Below, piece after piece: positions 61,070 to 64,000 of a stretch of DNA of 64,000 bases. The notes under the pieces were generated by a model. That model was not told where the DNA came from. It made no database searches and was given only the letters and a program-made list of their open reading frames with translations. The stretch is taken from assembly GCA_019155185.1 (NCBI GenBank), contig CM032808.1, positions 13,024,607 to 13,088,606 on the forward strand. The letters run 5' to 3'. The position numbers were made by a program, and so were the translations under genes. Origin of the DNA: Beaufortia kweichowensis. Lineage: Eukaryota > Chordata > Actinopteri > Cypriniformes > Gastromyzontidae. The stretch's first letter is position 1, and each line of letters begins with the position of its first letter.

Positions 61070-64000
61070 CCGAAGTGTGTTATACATCTTCGGAAGGTTG
61101 TATTTTGGGGGAACCAGTTTTCCCAGGCCTTCAGGTAGATCCGTTCCCTCTGTGATCTCAGCATAAGAGACATGATCTGTGGATTACAAGTGTTATTTAT
61201 AAAGATGACACTTAAATACATCACCAGTATCACTGTAGATGAATTTTTCTGTGTTAAAACTGTTACACATAAATATAAACCTTAAATACATCACCAGCAT
61301 CACTGTAGTGTGTTATACATCTTCAGAAGGTGGTATTTTGGGGGAACCAGTTTTCCCAGACCTTCAGGTAGATCCGTTCCCCTGTGATCTCAGCATAAGA
61401 GCATGACATGATCTGTGGATTCCCAGGTCTTCCAGGTGAGATCCGTTCACCCTGTGATTTCAAGCGTAAGAGACATGATCTGTGGAAAAGTGTCACACAT
61501 CAAGAAGACACTTAAATACATCACCAGCATCATCCTGAAAAGGTAATATGTTATACATCCATCAGATCAGATCAGCATCACTGTATGATGTATTTGTCAC
61601 AAGGAATAAAAGCGTTATACACCAGCATCAGTGAAGTGTTATACTTCCTCAAAGGTAATATATGAGTGAAAAAGATTTCCCAGGCCTTCAGGTAGATCCG
61701 TTCCCCTGTGATCCCTGACATGATCTGTGGATTAAAAGTGTTACACATAATGATGACACCAAAATACATCACCAGCATCAATGAAGTGTGTTTACATCCT
61801 CAAAGGTAATATATATGTGATAACCAGTTTTCCCAGGTCTTCAGGTAGATCCGTGTCCCCTGTGACAGCGTATGGATTAAAAGTGTTACACATAAATGAC
61901 ACCAAAATACATCACCAGCATCACTGAAGTGTGTTATACATATATATATGGGATAACCAGTTTTCCCAGGTCTTCAGGTAGATCCGTTCCCCTGTGATTT
62001 CAAGCGTAAGAGACATGATCTGTGGATTAAAAGTGTTACACATAATGATGACACCAAAATACATCACCAGCATCAATGAAGTGTGTTTATACATCCTCAA
62101 AGGTAATATATATATATATATATGAGGATAACCAGTTTTCCCAGACCTTCAGGTAGATCCGTTCCCCTGTGATTTCAGCGTAAGAGACATGATCTGTGGA
62201 TTAAAACTGTTACACAATGAAGACACTTAAATACATCACCAGCATCACTGAAGTGTGTTATACATCCTCAAAGGTAATATATATGAGATAACCAGTTTTC
62301 CCAGACCTTCAGGTAGATCCGTTCCCCTGTGATTTCAGCGTAAGAGACATGATCTGTGGATTAAAAGTGTTACACATAATGAAGACACTTAAATACATCA
62401 CCAGCATTACTGAAGTGTGTTATACATCCTCAAAAGGTAATATATATGAGATAACCAGTTTTCCCAGGTCTTCAGGTAGATCCGTTCCCCTGTGATTTCA
62501 GCGTAAGAGACATGATCTGTGGATTAAAAGTGTTACACATAATGATGACACCAAAATACATCACCAGCATCAATGAAGTGTGTTATACATCCTCAAAAGG
62601 TAATATATATATATATATATATATATATGAGATAACCAGTTTTCCCAGACCTTCAGGTAGATCCGTTCCCCCTGTGATTTCAGCGTAAGAGACATGATCT
62701 GTGGATTAAAAGTGTTACACAATGATGACACCAAAAATACATCACCAGCATCAATGAAGTGTGTTATACATCCTCAAAAGGTAATATATATGAGATAACC
62801 AGTTTTCCCAGGTCTTCAGGTAGATCCGTTCCCCTGTGATCTCAGCGTAAGAGACATGATCTGTGGATTAAAAGTGTTACACATAATGATGACACCAAAA
62901 TACATCACCAGCATCAATGAAGTGTGTTATACATCCTCAAAAGGTAATATATATGAGATAACCAGTTTCCCCAGGTCTTCACGTAGATCCGTTCCCCCTG
63001 CGATCTCAGCGTAAGAGACATGATCTGTGGATTAAAAGTGTTACACATAATGATGACACCAAAATACATCACCAGCATCAATGAAGTGTGTTATACATCC
63101 TCAAAGGTAATATATATGAGATAACCAGTTTTCCCAGACCTTCAGGTAGATCCGTTCCCCTGTGATTTCAGCGTAAGAGACATGATCTGTGGATTAAAAG
63201 TGTTACACAATTGACACAAAATACATCACCAGCATCAATGAAGTGTGTTATACATCCTCAAAAGGTAATATAATGAGATAACCAGTTTCCCCAGGTCTTC
63301 CATCCGTTCCCCTGTGATTCAGCGTAAGAGACATGATCTGTGGATTAAAAAGTGTTACACATAATGATGACACCAAAATACATCACCAGCATCAATGAAG
63401 TGTGTTATACATCCTCAAAGGTAATATATATGAGATAACCAGTTTTCCCAGGTCTTCAGGTAGATCCGTTCCCCTGTGATCTCAGCGTAAGAGACATGAT
63501 CTGTGGATTAAAAGTGTTACACATAATGATGACACCAAAATACATCACCAGCATCAATGAAGTGTGTTATACATCCTCAAAAGGTATATATATGAGATAA
63601 CCAGTTTTCCCAGGTCTTCAGGTAGATCCGTTCCTGTGATTTAGCGTAAGAGACATGATCTGTGATTTCAAGTGTTACACATCAAGAGACATCACCAGAT
63701 CTGTGGATTACATCCTGTAATATATATCATAGAAGTTTTCCCACACTTAAATACATCACCAGCATTTCAGCGCAAGAGACATGATCTGTGATTATACATC
63801 CTCAGAAGGTAAATACATCACCAGCATCAATGTGTTATACATCCTCAAAGGTAATATATATGAGATAACCAGTTTTTCCCAGGTCTTCAGGTAGATCCGT
63901 TCCCCTGTGATTTCAGCGTAAGAGACATGATCTGTGGATTAAAAGTGTTACACATAATGATGACACCAAAATACATCACCAGCATCAATGAAGTGTGTTA
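61070..64000. repeat. Tandem array of a roughly 160-bp unit (satellite), runs off the window
   Basis: About 18 units, recognised by repeated blocks AACCAGTTTTCCCAG, CAGGTAGATCCGTTCCCCTG, GTAAGAGACATGATCTGTGG, TACATCACCAGCATCA and GTGTGTTATACATCCTCAAA. Core-to-core spacing is about 160-164 bp, lengthened to 174-182 bp where an internal (TA)n expands. The first units (61.07-61.9 kb) are most diverged, and copies at 63.6-63.85 kb are scrambled. On the minus strand most units keep a short open frame with ITGERIYLK. The array is cut by the window end. Confidence 0.95.

Noticed and set aside
61003..61233. 76-codon minus-strand open frame at the array edge
   Set aside because: It reads through a diverged satellite unit. 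It is kept only as part of the repeat-frame observation, not as a gene.
61070..64000. Regular repeats resembling a CRISPR array
   Set aside because: Units are about 160 bp and repeat over their whole length without unique spacers. The host is a vertebrate, so this is a satellite.

Overview
The window is vertebrate nuclear DNA from a ray-finned fish, most likely a cyprinid close to zebrafish. The evidence is multi-exon genes with GT-AG introns, AT-rich intergenic DNA, teleost-type MITE/SINE debris, many (GA)n/(CA)n microsatellites, and a urokinase gene whose EGF module lacks two cysteines, as I recall being reported for zebrafish uPA-b. I built exon models by hand from splice signals and protein similarity. 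Every complete model closes in frame from ATG to stop, and total lengths match the human orthologues closely.

Layout. 2984-5199 (-): samd8 (SMSr), with a likely non-coding first exon near 7.4-7.6 kb. 8190-19025 (+): a head-to-tail array of five small dual-specificity phosphatase genes (dusp13a, a dusp13a-like copy, dusp13b, a dusp13b-like copy, dusp29), all with the same three-exon plan. A short broken gene on the minus strand (about 16.2-17.4 kb) sits inside the array. 19631-24420 (-): adenosine kinase with two alternative first exons. 26025-39870 (-): vinculin, 21 coding exons, 1066 residues, without a metavinculin exon. 42464-45832 (-): plaub (urokinase-type plasminogen activator). 47613-55963 (-): exoc7 (Exo70). 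57149-59519 (-): tvp23. 61.07-64.0 kb: a tandem array of a roughly 160-bp unit that runs off the window.

Gene order and strand from samd8 to plaub match human 10q22.2 (PLAU-VCL-AP3M1-ADK-KAT6B-DUSP29-DUSP13-SAMD8) as one inverted block. Ap3m1 and kat6b are missing, as expected for one of two teleost-duplicated blocks after gene loss. Exoc7 and tvp23 come from elsewhere in the mammalian map. The genes are not a pathway operon: they cover sphingolipid sensing, muscle-type phosphatases, purine salvage, focal adhesion, pericellular proteolysis, exocytosis and Golgi membrane traffic.

I did not find a clearly new biological system. The points most worth checking are: the five-gene DUSP array with very early poly(A) signals; the paired loss of two EGF cysteines and a GC-AG intron in plaub; the 73-bp intron that replaces the metavinculin exon; two candidate in-frame microexons in exoc7; an enhancer-like block at 59.84-60.14 kb; a small gene broken by a frameshift; and an open frame kept in most units of the terminal tandem repeat.
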